From NCBI RefSeq assembly GCF_030160015.1, contig NZ_BSNN01000002.1, positions 930,001 through 994,000 of the forward strand: DNA of 64,000 nucleotides. Direction: 5' to 3'. Source of the DNA: Amylibacter marinus. Lineage in GTDB: Bacteria; Pseudomonadota; Alphaproteobacteria; Rhodobacterales; Rhodobacteraceae. The position numbers and the translations under genes are program-made. The notes below the pieces were generated by a model. The model searched no databases. It saw only the letters and a program-made list of their open reading frames with translations, and had not been told where the DNA came from. Positions 1 to 10,775 of this stretch are shown in pieces (position 1 is the first letter of the stretch; each line of letters begins with the position of its first letter).

Positions 1-305
1 AAGAAGATCATCATAGACCAAAACCCCAGCTCGCCTTGGTGCTGAAATGCCGTGGCCCAGGGGAATAGAAATGCCACCTCTAGATCAAAAATAATGAATA
101 AAATAGATACCAGATAAAACCGAATATCAAACTTCATCCGCGCATCATCAAATGCATTAAACCCACATTCATAGGCAGATGTTTTTTCCGCATCAGGGTT
201 GCGTACGGCCAAAACCAATGCCGCCAAAATCAGCACCAGACCCAGTCCAGCTGCAACCCCCAAGAAAACAAGAATAGGCAAGTAATTTAAGAGCAAGTCT
301 TGCAA
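1..305 (-). CDS. nuoA: NADH-quinone oxidoreductase subunit A (partial)
   Basis: Membrane subunit A of respiratory complex I (NADH:ubiquinone oxidoreductase). About 101 codons are visible; the 3' end lies beyond the left edge of the window (family length is about 120 residues). The translation has an N-terminal membrane helix, then ECGF, then the family hallmark [20 protein letters not shown] followed by FLFPWA. I chose a TTG start at 305-303 because an AAGGGG ribosome binding site lies just upstream and an in-frame TAG closes the frame a few codons further out; no ATG fits. As nuoA is the first gene of nuo operons, the rest of complex I should follow to the left. Identity is secure; the start is an inference. 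Confidence 0.9.
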   Translation of the reverse strand, partial: MQDLLLNYLPILVFLGVAAGLGLVLILAALVLAVRNPDAEKTSAYECGFNAFDDARMKFDIRFYLVSILFIIFDLEVAFLFPWATAFQHQGELGFWSMMIF

Positions 306-431
306 AGGTATCCCCTTTAGCGTTGGCAACTAAGAATTCTTCTCCATGCTTAACTGTCACATGCTTCAAGGTCAACAAACTCGAACGTGAAAACGGATGC
401 ACTCTAACCCTAGATACAAATCCACCACGCC

Positions 432-1631
432 CTAGGGGATTACCGCCGCCAACTCTTCGCGTATGATCTGCGCCACCACACGGTAATCCTCAGGCGCAAT
501 CGTTAACGGCAGGCGAATGTCCATCAGCCCAGCCAGCACGCTGTCTGTGCGCGGCAAATCCTGTGCTTCTGTATAGCGCCAACTGTCATGGCGCGAGGTA
601 AATCCAACAGGCCGATCCGCCCCAAACCATTTAATCTGCACACCGCGCGCCATACAACTTGCCAAAAACGCCTCGATCGGCGCCGCCGCCAAGTCATCTA
701 GGCAGAATTGAAAGGATGACGCCACAAACCCCTCTTTGGCTGGGCGATCAATCAATCGTAGCCCCTCTACCTGTGCCAAGGCATCCTCTAATACACGATA
801 ACGCGCATTCCACGCCGCCGCCTGCGCAGGCAATTGCGCCAGCTGTGGGCGTAGAATCGCCGCGCGCAGATTATCCATCCGCCCTGAACAATTGGGCGTA
901 TCAAGGCGAACATCGTCAAATGCCTCTGCCGGCGCCCCAGCCCCGTGGCTTTCATACAGCATATAAGAGCCAGACAACATGGTTGCCCGTGCCATCGCAT
1001 CTGCGTCATCCGTGATCAGCAATCCCCCCTCGCCCGAATTCACATGCTTAAAGGTCTGGGTGGAATAACACCCAATAATCCCGTGGCGTCCGCTGGGCAC
1101 CCCATTCCAATCCGCCCCCATAGTATGGGCGCAATCCTCAATCACCTGCACACCAGCCCCATCGCAGATTTGCATTAACGCATCCATATCCACGATATGT
1201 CCCCGCATATGGCTCAACATCAAAACCTTGGCGCCACTGGATAGAATCTTGGCGTTCAAATCGTCTAAATCCATCACCAAATCGCCTGTCACCTCGACAA
1301 ACACAGGGCGCGCACCCACAGATGCAATAGCCCCCGGTACAGGGGCCAAAGTGAAAGCATTGGTCAAAACCGCATCCCCATGTTCAACACCCAACGCACG
1401 CAACGCCGCGCCCAGCGCATAGCCCCCCGATGCCACCGCAAGGCAATATTTAGCCCCCGTAAATGCCGCGAATTCTTGCTCTAACAACACCGTTTCGGCC
1501 ACCTCGCCCGCAACGGTGTTATACCGATGTAGCCGCCCGTGGCGCATCACACGCACGGCCGCTTCAATACCGGCCTCGGGGATTGGCTCTTGCTGGGTGA
1601 AATCACCCTTAAATTTCACGCCCATCTTCAC
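432..1631 (-). CDS. DegT/DnrJ/EryC1/StrS family aminotransferase
   Basis: PLP-dependent, fold-type I sugar aminotransferase family protein of 399 residues. The VIEDCAHTMGA segment carries the aspartate that contacts the PLP ring nitrogen, and STQTFKHVNSGEGG carries the Schiff-base lysine. Family members usually aminate nucleotide-linked keto-sugars, but no sugar-nucleotide biosynthesis genes are nearby, so the substrate cannot be named. The GTG start (1631-1629) overlaps the stop of the upstream HAD phosphatase gene as GTGA, implying translational coupling; an ATG two codons further in is an alternative start. The pair forms a minus-strand operon between nuoA and glmU. Confidence 0.85.
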   Translation of the reverse strand: MKMGVKFKGDFTQQEPIPEAGIEAAVRVMRHGRLHRYNTVAGEVAETVLLEQEFAAFTGAKYCLAVASGGYALGAALRALGVEHGDAVLTNAFTLAPVPGAIASVGARPVFVEVTGDLVMDLDDLNAKILSSGAKVLMLSHMRGHIVDMDALMQICDGAGVQVIEDCAHTMGADWNGVPSGRHGIIGCYSTQTFKHVNSGEGGLLITDDADAMARATMLSGSYMLYESHGAGAPAEAFDDVRLDTPNCSGRMDNLRAAILRPQLAQLPAQAAAWNARYRVLEDALAQVEGLRLIDRPAKEGFVASSFQFCLDDLAAAPIEAFLASCMARGVQIKWFGADRPVGFTSRHDSWRYTEAQDLPRTDSVLAGLMDIRLPLTIAPEDYRVVAQIIREELAAVIP

Positions 1632-2305
1632 ACCTTTTCTAAGTCATCAAAAATCGGGCCAAGCATGGCCTCTAAATCTGTGTAATGATCCAGAACCGCC
1701 GCAGGTTTCATATCGGCCACCCCCGCGCCCAAAGGGCCAAACCCCACCAGAATACAGGGTAGGCCAGCATTTTGCGCCGCCTTGCGATCGGTAATGGTAT
1801 CACCGATCAACACACCACAACCGCGTGTGCCCCCCATGGCATCAATGGTGGCCCATAAATGCTCTGGGTCAGGTTTGCGCACAGGCAAGCTATCCGCCCC
1901 AAGCATTGCAGAAAAATAATCACGGATGCCCAGCCGCACCAGCAGATCCTCGGCCAAGCCCGCCGGCTTGTTGGTGCACACCCCCAAGGCATACCCCTGC
2001 TTCAACAGCCCCTGCAAGCAGGCCTCGACCCCATCATAAAGCCGCGTATGCACATCCAAATCCCGCGCATAATGAGCCAATAGGTTTGGAAATTCGCGCG
2101 AGATTGCGCTGGTATCCGATACTCCCAATCGCTCGAATCCCAATCCCAGCATCGCTCGCCCACCGGCAAAAGCGGTTAGCGCATCCGCCACAGGATCCAG
2201 CGGTGTGCCCAAGCCCAGATCCGCAAAACAGGCATTGGCCGAGGCAATTAAATCCGCACTGGTATCGGCCAATGTCCCATCCAGATCAAAAACCACCGAT
2301 TTCAT
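1628..2305 (-). CDS. gph: HAD-superfamily phosphatase, phosphoglycolate phosphatase-like
   Basis: 225-residue haloacid-dehalogenase-type hydrolase. Motif I is DLDGTLADT at residues 7-15 (nucleophile and acid/base aspartates), motif II lies in GVCTNK, and the motif III/IV region is RKPDPEHL ... LIGDTITDRKAA. Length and cap arrangement match Gph/PGP enzymes, which dephosphorylate 2-phosphoglycolate. HAD specificity is hard to read from sequence, so another small phosphoester such as a nucleoside monophosphate or phosphosugar is possible. It is first in a two-gene minus-strand operon with the DegT aminotransferase and is divergent from glmU across about 165 bases. The neighbouring glmU-glmS genes do not by themselves settle the substrate. 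Confidence 0.8.
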   Translation of the reverse strand: MKSVVFDLDGTLADTSADLIASANACFADLGLGTPLDPVADALTAFAGGRAMLGLGFERLGVSDTSAISREFPNLLAHYARDLDVHTRLYDGVEACLQGLLKQGYALGVCTNKPAGLAEDLLVRLGIRDYFSAMLGADSLPVRKPDPEHLWATIDAMGGTRGCGVLIGDTITDRKAAQNAGLPCILVGFGPLGAGVADMKPAAVLDHYTDLEAMLGPIFDDLEKV

Positions 2306-2470
2306 TTTATTCCCCTATGCTGGTACTTGGCCGTAAAACTGATAAAAAATTCATGCCACAAAACCGTAACGGATTGAAAGCTTTCTTGAGCACCTTATGT
2401 CTTTTGTTAAGTCTACTTTAAGTTTAAAAGAATGCTTCGGCCACCAACGACAAAAACAAGGCACTATAAT

Positions 2471-3823
2471 ATGACAAAAGCAGTGGTAATTCTCGCAGCA
2501 GGCAAAGGCACGCGTATGCAATCAGATCTGCCAAAGGTTCTGCACCCGCTGGCAGGCGCGCCGATGTTGGCACATTCGATCTTTTGCGCCCAAGCAATCA
2601 ACGCCCAAAAGACCATCATCGTTGCTGGCCACGGTTCCGATCAAGTCACCGCCGCCGCTAAAAAATATGATGAAGATGCCCAGATTGTCCTACAAACAGC
2701 CCAAAATGGCACCGGCCATGCCGTTGATCAGGCGCGCGATGCGCTGAGCGGTTTCGATGGCGATGTCTATGTTCTGTATGGGGATACGCCCTTTATCACC
2801 CCAGAAATCCTGGATCAAATGGCCCAAAAGCGCACAGATGGCGCCAGCGTGGTTGTGCTGGGCTTTGATGTGCCTGCCCCGTCAAACTATGGGCGATTGG
2901 TGATCAAAGACGGCGCACTTGATGCCATTGTCGAGGCCAAAGATGCCACACCAGAGCAACAAGAAATTCGCCTGTGTAACTCGGGCGTCATTTGCGCACC
3001 GCGTGACCTGCTGTTTGATCTGATCTCTGAAATCACCAATGATAACGCCAGCGGCGAATATTACCTCACCGATGTTGTCAGCCTTGCGCGGGCGCGGGGC
3101 CTGAGCTGTGCGGCGGTGGAATGTACCGCCCAAGACGCCATGGGCGTTAACTCGCGCCGTGAACTGGCCATAGCGGAGGCGCATTTTCAAGACAAAGCCC
3201 GCGCATCCGCGATGGACAATGGCGCAACCCTGCTAGATCCAAAAACCGTGTGGTTTTCCTATGATACACATGTGGGCCGCGATGTAGTGATCGAGCAGAA
3301 TGTGGTCTTTGGGCCTGGTGTTACGGTGGAAACAGATGCGCATATTCGCGCCTTTAGTCATATCGAAGGGGCGCATATCTCGCAACATGTGGTGGTTGGC
3401 CCCTATGCCCGCCTGCGCCCCGGTGCTGAGCTGGCAGATGGTGCGCGCGTTGGGAACTTCGTCGAGATTAAAAACGCCGCCATCGGCGAAGGTGCTAAGG
3501 TCAATCACCTGTCCTATATTGGTGATGCAAGCATCGGCGATGCGGCCAATATCGGCGCGGGGACGATCACCTGTAACTATGACGGCTATTTCAAGCACCA
3601 CACAGAAATCGGTGCGCGTGCCTTTATCGGATCGAACACCATGCTTGTGGCCCCTGTACGCGTTGGCGATGATGCGCTTACGGGGTCTGGTTCGGTTATC
3701 ACACGGGATGTGGCCGATGGCGATCTGGCGCTGGCGAGGGCTACGCAGGCGAATAAAACTGGTCTGGCCCTGAAACTTATGTCAAAACTCAAAGCTGCAA
3801 AAGCAGCGCTGAAAAAGGATTAA
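2471..3823 (+). CDS. glmU: Bifunctional GlcNAc-1-P uridylyltransferase / GlcN-1-P acetyltransferase
   Basis: 450-residue cytoplasmic enzyme making UDP-N-acetylglucosamine for peptidoglycan and lipid A. The N-terminal nucleotidyltransferase domain has the signature LAAGKGTRM at residues 8-16 and YGDTPFI near residue 103. The C-terminal half is a left-handed beta-helix of hexapeptide repeats (IGEGAKVNHLSYIGDA, NIGAGTITCNYDG), which is the acetyltransferase. I start at 2471 because the signature normally begins a few residues from the N terminus and AAGG lies 9 bases upstream; a longer frame from 2432 adds 13 residues untypical of the family. Three bases separate it from glmS, so the two are co-transcribed. 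Confidence 0.96.
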   Translation: MTKAVVILAAGKGTRMQSDLPKVLHPLAGAPMLAHSIFCAQAINAQKTIIVAGHGSDQVTAAAKKYDEDAQIVLQTAQNGTGHAVDQARDALSGFDGDVYVLYGDTPFITPEILDQMAQKRTDGASVVVLGFDVPAPSNYGRLVIKDGALDAIVEAKDATPEQQEIRLCNSGVICAPRDLLFDLISEITNDNASGEYYLTDVVSLARARGLSCAAVECTAQDAMGVNSRRELAIAEAHFQDKARASAMDNGATLLDPKTVWFSYDTHVGRDVVIEQNVVFGPGVTVETDAHIRAFSHIEGAHISQHVVVGPYARLRPGAELADGARVGNFVEIKNAAIGEGAKVNHLSYIGDASIGDAANIGAGTITCNYDGYFKHHTEIGARAFIGSNTMLVAPVRVGDDALTGSGSVITRDVADGDLALARATQANKTGLALKLMSKLKAAKAALKKD

Positions 3824-3826
3824 ACC

Positions 3827-5646
<1,820 letters not shown>

Positions 5647-5650
<4 letters not shown>

Positions 5651-6324
5651 TCACCCTGAACACCGCCCTTGAGCAACTGAGTGCACTAGCCAACCCCGCC
5701 CGCGCCCAAAAACAGGCCAAGCAGAATAAAATCGAGCGCCCCTATTTGGGCGTGACCAATCCTGAAATCGATGTGTTATACAAGCAATGGCGCGCGGATG
5801 TTGACGGGGCGGATCGCCTAACCTTGGCCGCCGGCCTATGGGACAGCAATATTTTCGAGGCCCGTATCGCGGCGGCTAAATTGCTAACGCAGGCGCGTAT
5901 TTCCCCCGATGCGGCGGTTTGGGATACGCTGATTTCTTGGATCGATGATCTGGATGGCTGGGCCATCGGCGAACAGGTCATGGGCGCTCTTGCCCGCCGC
6001 TTTATGGCCGTACCCGATCGGTTTGAAATCTTGGAAAACTGGGCCGAGGTCGACAGCCCCTGGCACCGTGCCGCGACCCTGATGATTACCCAGCCTTTGA
6101 CCAAGCTGAACAACCCAAAGCAAGCGGAACAGGCACAACGGGATGCGATTCTTGGCATGGCTGGCCAATTGGTGGGCGATCACAATACATTCGTGCAACG
6201 TGCATTAGCCGATTGGCTACGCACGCTGGGGAAACATGCCCCCAATCAAACGCAGGCATTTTTAGATGAGTTTTCTGCGCAGATGAACCCGCTGACCCTA
6301 GCCGAGGCGAACAAACATCTGTGA
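5647..6324 (+). CDS. AlkD-like DNA alkylation repair protein (HEAT-like repeats)
   Basis: 225-residue, all-helical protein resembling the AlkD family (COG4912). AlkD proteins are HEAT-like-repeat glycosylases that remove N3- and N7-alkylated purines. Visible support: the LWDSNIFEARIAAAKLLTQ segment, matching the LW(E/D)S..HE.R..A repeat of AlkD, then ISWIDDLDGWAIGEQVMGALARR, which carries the Trp-Asp region typical of the active groove. Its ATG overlaps the glmS stop as ATGA, so it is probably translated with the glm genes although the functions are unrelated. I infer the family from pattern; the glycosylase activity has not been shown, and catalytic residues should be checked against Bacillus AlkD. 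Confidence 0.72.
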
Positions 6325-6365
6325 GCGCCCTTGCGCCTATTCACGGCACCCCCTAGGTTCGCCTC

Positions 6366-7376
6366 ATGAGCACTATTCCCCAATTGATAGACCCCTATGC
6401 CCGCACCATTGATTATTTGCGGGTTTCGGTCACCGATCGATGCGATTTTCGCTGTGTATACTGTATGTCTGAAAACATGCAATTTCTGCCCAAGAAAGAA
6501 TTGCTAACCCTAGAAGAGCTGGATCGCCTGTGCTCGGCCTTTATTTCCCAAGGCGTGAAAAAACTGCGTATCACGGGTGGCGAGCCTCTGGTGCGGCGCG
6601 GCATCATGGAGTTCTTTCGCGCTATGTCTCGCCACCTAGAATCTGGTGCGTTGTCTGAACTGACCCTAACCACCAATGGGTCGCAATTGCGCCGCTTTGC
6701 CCATGATTTATTCGCAGCAGGCGTACGGCGCGTAAATATCTCACTGGACACGCTAGACGAAGAAAAATTCGCCTCTCTTACCCGCTGGGGTCGCTTGGCG
6801 CAGGTGCTGGATGGCATCGATGCGGCACAAGAGGCAGGCCTGCGCGTTAAAATCAACGCCGTCGCCCTTCGCGGCGGTAATGACGACGAGCTGGAAAAGC
6901 TGGTGGAATGGTGCGCCTCGCGCGATATGGACATCACCTTTATCGAGGTAATGCCTATGGGTGATATCGGCAATGAGGATCGCCTTGATCAATACTGGCC
7001 CCTAACCGATCTGCGTGCCCAATTAGCCAAAACATGGACATTGGAGAATAGCGCCGAGCGCACGGGCGGCCCTGCGCGCTATGTTCGACTGGCAGAAACC
7101 GGCCAGAAGATCGGCTTTATCACCCCCCTAACCCATAATTTCTGCGAAAGCTGTAACCGCGTGCGCCTAACCTGTACCGGCGAATTATATCAATGCCTTG
7201 GCCAGGAAGAACAAATCGATTTGCGCCGCGTCTTGCGCGCCAATGAAACCGACGCCCCTGTGATAGAGGCCATCCATGCCGCCATTGCCAAAAAGCCCAA
7301 GGGTCACGATTTTGATTATTCCCGCCAAAAAGTCGAGGGCGAAATGCCCCGCCACATGAGCCATACAGGCGGCTAA
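6366..7376 (+). CDS. moaA: GTP 3',8-cyclase MoaA (molybdopterin biosynthesis)
   Basis: 336-residue radical SAM enzyme that, with MoaC, converts GTP to cyclic pyranopterin monophosphate, the first step of molybdenum cofactor synthesis. The radical-SAM cluster motif is C26-x3-C30-x2-C33 (RCDFRCVYC), followed by ITGGEPLVR. The second 4Fe-4S cluster is bound by [19 protein letters not shown] near residues 259-277. The C terminus ends HMSHTGG, with the terminal Gly-Gly conserved in MoaA. No other moa or moe genes are nearby, so it appears to stand alone. Its stop overlaps that of olsB on the other strand by four bases (tail to tail). Confidence 0.95.
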   Translation: MSTIPQLIDPYARTIDYLRVSVTDRCDFRCVYCMSENMQFLPKKELLTLEELDRLCSAFISQGVKKLRITGGEPLVRRGIMEFFRAMSRHLESGALSELTLTTNGSQLRRFAHDLFAAGVRRVNISLDTLDEEKFASLTRWGRLAQVLDGIDAAQEAGLRVKINAVALRGGNDDELEKLVEWCASRDMDITFIEVMPMGDIGNEDRLDQYWPLTDLRAQLAKTWTLENSAERTGGPARYVRLAETGQKIGFITPLTHNFCESCNRVRLTCTGELYQCLGQEEQIDLRRVLRANETDAPVIEAIHAAIAKKPKGHDFDYSRQKVEGEMPRHMSHTGG

Positions 7377-8101
7377 TTCGGATCAGCGCGCAAAAATCGC
7401 CGCCGAGCAGGTGGCACTGATGCCACTTCTAAACCAGTGAACACATGCAGGGTATTCATCTGCCGATCAATCACCGCATGATCGCTGACCCAGCCCCCCA
7501 TCGTTAAATAGCTGCGCAGCAAAGGCGGCAGGTCGCGCTGTGCCACCGCAGGCTCTAGCTGTTGGGGTAATTGGGCAGGGTTAAGATGAAAAACCTCCGG
7601 TGCCTTGATCCCTAGACGCCATTGATCAGGCGCTAGATAGCGCCGCTGTAACAGCGCAAAACTCTGGGCATATTTCCCGACATCAATCCCATCAAAAGAC
7701 GAACACCCAAATAAAATCCCGATGTTTTCTCGATCAACGATCCCGCCAATATGCGCCCAAGCAAGGCGCAAAATAGTCGGATCCCCCATCCCCTCTGCCA
7801 CACAAAACCGCCCTATCTCTAGCATCGGCTGCTTAAACCGCCATAGGTTCTCCAGCCCGTAAAACTGGGCGGCATAGGCCCCATCAAGGGCCGCGCCAGT
7901 GCTAAAAACCTTGTAGCGGAATGTGCAAACCAGCTGATCAGAACGCTGGTCTTCTATCAGGATATGCTGGCACTCTTGGTCAAACTCATCGGGCTGATGA
8001 TCGGTGGGAAAGCAATCGCCACGCAAGAGGCGCGCGCGGTCGATATCCACAGAACATTGGCTTTGTCGCAGGCGATAGCTGGGTGTATCAGTGTGGGCCA
8101 T
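7373..8101 (-). CDS. olsB: L-ornithine N-acyltransferase OlsB (ornithine lipid synthesis)
   Basis: 242-residue GNAT-fold acyltransferase of the OlsB type, which transfers a 3-hydroxyacyl group from ACP to the alpha-amino group of ornithine to give lyso-ornithine lipid. Evidence is the [22 protein letters not shown] opening, [12 protein letters not shown] in the acyl-binding core and [14 protein letters not shown], all typical of bacterial hemolysin-type GNAT acyltransferases. The partner olsA (O-acyltransferase) is not adjacent and must lie elsewhere if a complete ornithine lipid is made. Ornithine lipids are known phosphorus-free membrane lipids of Rhodobacteraceae. The family match is good; ornithine specificity is inferred from length and motifs. 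Confidence 0.82.
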   Translation of the reverse strand: MAHTDTPSYRLRQSQCSVDIDRARLLRGDCFPTDHQPDEFDQECQHILIEDQRSDQLVCTFRYKVFSTGAALDGAYAAQFYGLENLWRFKQPMLEIGRFCVAEGMGDPTILRLAWAHIGGIVDRENIGILFGCSSFDGIDVGKYAQSFALLQRRYLAPDQWRLGIKAPEVFHLNPAQLPQQLEPAVAQRDLPPLLRSYLTMGGWVSDHAVIDRQMNTLHVFTGLEVASVPPARRRFLRADPN

Positions 8102-8182
8102 AGGCGCAACCTAAAACAGATTTCAGTCCATATCTGAAAATAGTTTGACCCTTTTCTAAAATAGATCAAGCCCAAAACCCGC

Positions 8183-8635
8183 CTAGCCGTCAATCAGGCT
8201 GCCTGGATCCAAATTGCCAAGGCTGCTGAGAACTTGGCGTAGGAATGTTGGGCCCTTGATTGGTTGCTCGGTTACGCGGCGACTTAGGGTGATAACCCGC
8301 CCATCCTCGATACCAAAGCGCTCGACGTTTTCAACAATACCCTCGCCATCAAAGGACACCGCCACCATCTCGCGCTCGACCACCTTAGGCTCAAAAAACG
8401 CATAGGAACGCACCCGCGAGCGGATGTAATACCAATCCCCATCCACCAACAGTCCTGTTGAATTTGGCGCCCCTAAAATATCTTCGATCGAGGCGCGATT
8501 GTCGACGCCAACCACCACCTGATCCAGCGTATCCTGATCCGGCAAATACCCATGATCGCGAAAGGTCGCGCTACAGGCAGCAAGAGAGGCACAGAGAAGC
8601 AGGCTCATGGTTACACGACAAGCAGTTTTTGACAT
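8183..8635 (-). CDS. bamE: BamE/SmpA-family outer membrane assembly lipoprotein
   Basis: 150-residue lipoprotein. Residues 1-20 form a signal peptide ending in the lipobox LAAC with the lipidated Cys at 21. The mature part has the BamE fold signature: GYLPDQDTLDQVVVGVDNRASIEDILGAPN (helical repeat with the D..G.....V...LG.P pattern), followed by WYYIRSRVRSYAFFEPKVVEREMVAVSFD, the beta-strand segment of the fold. BamE is an accessory subunit of the BAM complex that inserts beta-barrel proteins into the outer membrane. It diverges from the YceD-rpmF-plsX operon, the usual Rhodobacteraceae arrangement. Confidence 0.85.
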   Translation of the reverse strand: MSKTACRVTMSLLLCASLAACSATFRDHGYLPDQDTLDQVVVGVDNRASIEDILGAPNSTGLLVDGDWYYIRSRVRSYAFFEPKVVEREMVAVSFDGEGIVENVERFGIEDGRVITLSRRVTEQPIKGPTFLRQVLSSLGNLDPGSLIDG

Positions 8636-8743
8636 TCTTTGTTTTCGCCCCTAACACATTCTAAGGTGTCACATACCCTGTGGAACCGCTACAATCAAAC
8701 AACTTGTGCGCCGACGCAATCAGAAATCAAGGGATTTCACCAA

Positions 8744-9304
8744 ATGAGCAAGAATCCGAAGCCCCCTGCGGCCCAAACTGACAGCGTGATCATATTGGCC
8801 GAGCTGTCGCAGAATCGCCCCCGCCGTTTTGCCCTGCGCCTAGATGACGCGCAGACCGCGCAAATTCAGAATGACCTCACCCTTAGACGACTATCAAAGG
8901 TCACCCTAGAAGGCGAGATCACCTCCGAGGGGCGCACCGATTGGGCCCTAACGGCCAGCGTGGGCGCATCCGTGGTGCAGGCCTGTGTCATCAGCAACGA
9001 CGATATCAAAACCCGCTTAGATATTGGGATTAGCCGCCGCTATCTTCATGATTTCGAGGCCTATGACGCGGAGTTCACTACCGAGGAAGAGCTGAACGCA
9101 GAAATTGAGCCTCTGCCCGCCGAGATTGACCTGATTGATCTGATCCGCGAGTCGATTTCCCTTAACATTGATGACTTTCCGCGAATCAATGGAACCAGCT
9201 TAGAAACCAGCCTTTCGGCCCCCAAAGGCGTGACGCCACTGACTGATGAGGCCGTAAAACCCTTTGCTGCACTGGCCAGTTTGAAAGATAAGTTGAAAAG
9301 TTAG
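8744..9304 (+). CDS. YceD / DUF177 family protein
   Basis: 186-residue protein of the YceD/DUF177 family, the conserved partner encoded immediately before rpmF in many bacteria. In plants and Escherichia coli, members have been linked to 23S rRNA accumulation and ribosome assembly; the biochemical role is still unclear. Visible features are the acidic C-terminal half with IDLIDLIRESISLNIDDFPR, corresponding to the family's conserved L.D.I.EEL.L..P segment. I start at 8744 (ATG of MSKNPKPP) because AAGGGA precedes it; a longer frame from 8639 lacks family support. Unlike many members, the usual C-terminal cysteine pairs are not evident. Confidence 0.82.
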   Translation: MSKNPKPPAAQTDSVIILAELSQNRPRRFALRLDDAQTAQIQNDLTLRRLSKVTLEGEITSEGRTDWALTASVGASVVQACVISNDDIKTRLDIGISRRYLHDFEAYDAEFTTEEELNAEIEPLPAEIDLIDLIRESISLNIDDFPRINGTSLETSLSAPKGVTPLTDEAVKPFAALASLKDKLKS

Positions 9305-9445
9305 ACAATACCCACCGATTAGGGCTTGCGATTATGCTAAATCTTTGTATTTTCGCGGCTCTTGTATTCCTGTGGTAATCGGGTACGCGCTGTACTCAAA
9401 TTCCGCTTTTCCAAAGGCAAAATGCCTTAACTTCGAGGTTGTGAC

Positions 9446-9652
9446 ATGGCTGTCCCCAAAAGTAAAATTACCCGCTCTCGTCGGAACAATCGTCGTTCAC
9501 ATGACGCATTGGTTGCTGGCAATCCAAATGAATGCCCAAACTGTGGCGAGCTGAAGCGCCCGCATCACGTTTGTGGCGCATGTGGTCACTATGATGACCG
9601 CGAAGTCGTGGCACAGGCCGACGACATTGATCTGGACGACGACGCTGCCTAA
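9446..9652 (+). CDS. rpmF: 50S ribosomal protein bL32
   Basis: 68-residue ribosomal protein L32. It opens [22 protein letters not shown], the standard bL32 start, and carries two CxxC pairs ([20 protein letters not shown]) that form the zinc site of the C+ version. Residues 61-68 are an acidic tail ([10 protein letters not shown]). A 141-base gap separates it from the YceD-family gene, and the plsX gene follows closely. The start is secure because the N terminus matches the family. Confidence 0.97.
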   Translation: MAVPKSKITRSRRNNRRSHDALVAGNPNECPNCGELKRPHHVCGACGHYDDREVVAQADDIDLDDDAA

Positions 9653-9671
9653 AGCTAGGAGCTGATCCGTC

Positions 9672-10760
9672 ATGCGCGATTCCGCCAAATCGATCAGCTC
9701 TTCGTCACCTGATATGTCCCGCGACATAGTCATTTCTGTCGACGCCATGGGCGGCGACCAAGGCCCTGGCGCTGTCGTCAGCGGCCTTTTTATGTCTGCC
9801 AAGAAAAACCCCCGCATTCGGTTTATCCTAAATGGCGATCAGGCGGTATTGTCCCCCTTGGTGACCAAACGCGGCCTGTCTGACATCTGTGAGATCCGCC
9901 ACGCAGAAGAAGTCATCACCATGGATGACAAACCCAGCCATGCCATGCGCAATGGCAAAAACACATCTATGTGGCATACCGTAGATGCTGTGCGTGATAA
10001 ACAGGCCCATGCGGCCGTGTCCTGCGGCAATACGGGGGCCTTGATGGCCATATCCATGTTGCGCCTTCGTAAGGCACCAGGCGTCTACCGCCCCGCCATT
10101 GCGATCCTATGGCCTTCGAAAAATCCCAGCGGATTTAACGTGATGTTGGATGTGGGTGCAGATATCCGCGCCGATGCCCCTGATCTTCTGAAATACGCAC
10201 TTATGGGCGCATCCTATGCCCGTAACGGATTCAACATCAAAAAACCCCGCGTCGGCTTGCTTAACGTTGGCACAGAAGAACACAAAGGCCGCCCCGAATT
10301 ACACGAGGCAAACGACCTGATCAGCGAAACCTTCGACACCACCGATTTTGAATACGTCGGCTTTATCGAAGGTAATGATATCCCATCGGACAAGATCGAC
10401 GTGATCGTAACCGATGGCTTCACAGGCAACATAGCGCTGAAAACAGGCGAAGGCACCGTGAACTTGATCGCCGGCGCCATGCGCGATAGCTTCAAGGCAA
10501 CACTCTTGTCCCGCCTCAGCGCCCTCTTTGCCATGACATCCCTAAAACGTCTGTCGCGTCGCATTGATCCGCGGCGTAAAAATGGTGGCGTATTTCTGGG
10601 CCTAAATGGCACGGTCGTTAAATCTCATGGTGCTGCCGATGCTACGGGGATTTCCGCGGCCATCAAGCTGGCGTTTCAGCTGGCAGAAATGAACTTCGAT
10701 GAAAAACTCGCCGCAAGGGTTGCATCCGCCACCTCTGATGGTGAAACTATAAAAAAGTAA
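9672..10760 (+). CDS. plsX: Phosphate acyltransferase PlsX
   Basis: Makes acyl-phosphate from acyl-ACP, feeding PlsY for phosphatidic acid synthesis. The core begins ISVDAMGGDQGPGAVV, the invariant PlsX opening, and contains SCGNTGALMA, LLNVGTEEHKG, FIEGNDI and VTDGFTGNIALKTGEG. Two starts are possible: ATG at 9672 with an AGGAG about ten bases upstream (362 residues), or ATG at 9714 (348 residues), closer to usual family length but without a visible ribosome binding site. I list the first because of the Shine-Dalgarno match. Product identity does not depend on this choice. It is followed by fabH after 15 bases, the common lipid-synthesis pairing. Confidence 0.94.
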   Translation: MRDSAKSISSSSPDMSRDIVISVDAMGGDQGPGAVVSGLFMSAKKNPRIRFILNGDQAVLSPLVTKRGLSDICEIRHAEEVITMDDKPSHAMRNGKNTSMWHTVDAVRDKQAHAAVSCGNTGALMAISMLRLRKAPGVYRPAIAILWPSKNPSGFNVMLDVGADIRADAPDLLKYALMGASYARNGFNIKKPRVGLLNVGTEEHKGRPELHEANDLISETFDTTDFEYVGFIEGNDIPSDKIDVIVTDGFTGNIALKTGEGTVNLIAGAMRDSFKATLLSRLSALFAMTSLKRLSRRIDPRRKNGGVFLGLNGTVVKSHGAADATGISAAIKLAFQLAEMNFDEKLAARVASATSDGETIKK

Positions 10761-10775
10761 AAATAGGTAAAAGCG

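Noticed and set aside
1825-2421. Long plus-strand frame opposite the HAD phosphatase gene
   Set aside because: It is antisense to a well-supported gene, is Pro/His-rich with low-complexity composition and has no family signature.
2432-2470. Longer N terminus for GlmU
   Set aside because: The extra 13 residues precede the nucleotidyltransferase signature that normally begins the protein, and the ATG at 2471 has its own ribosome binding site.
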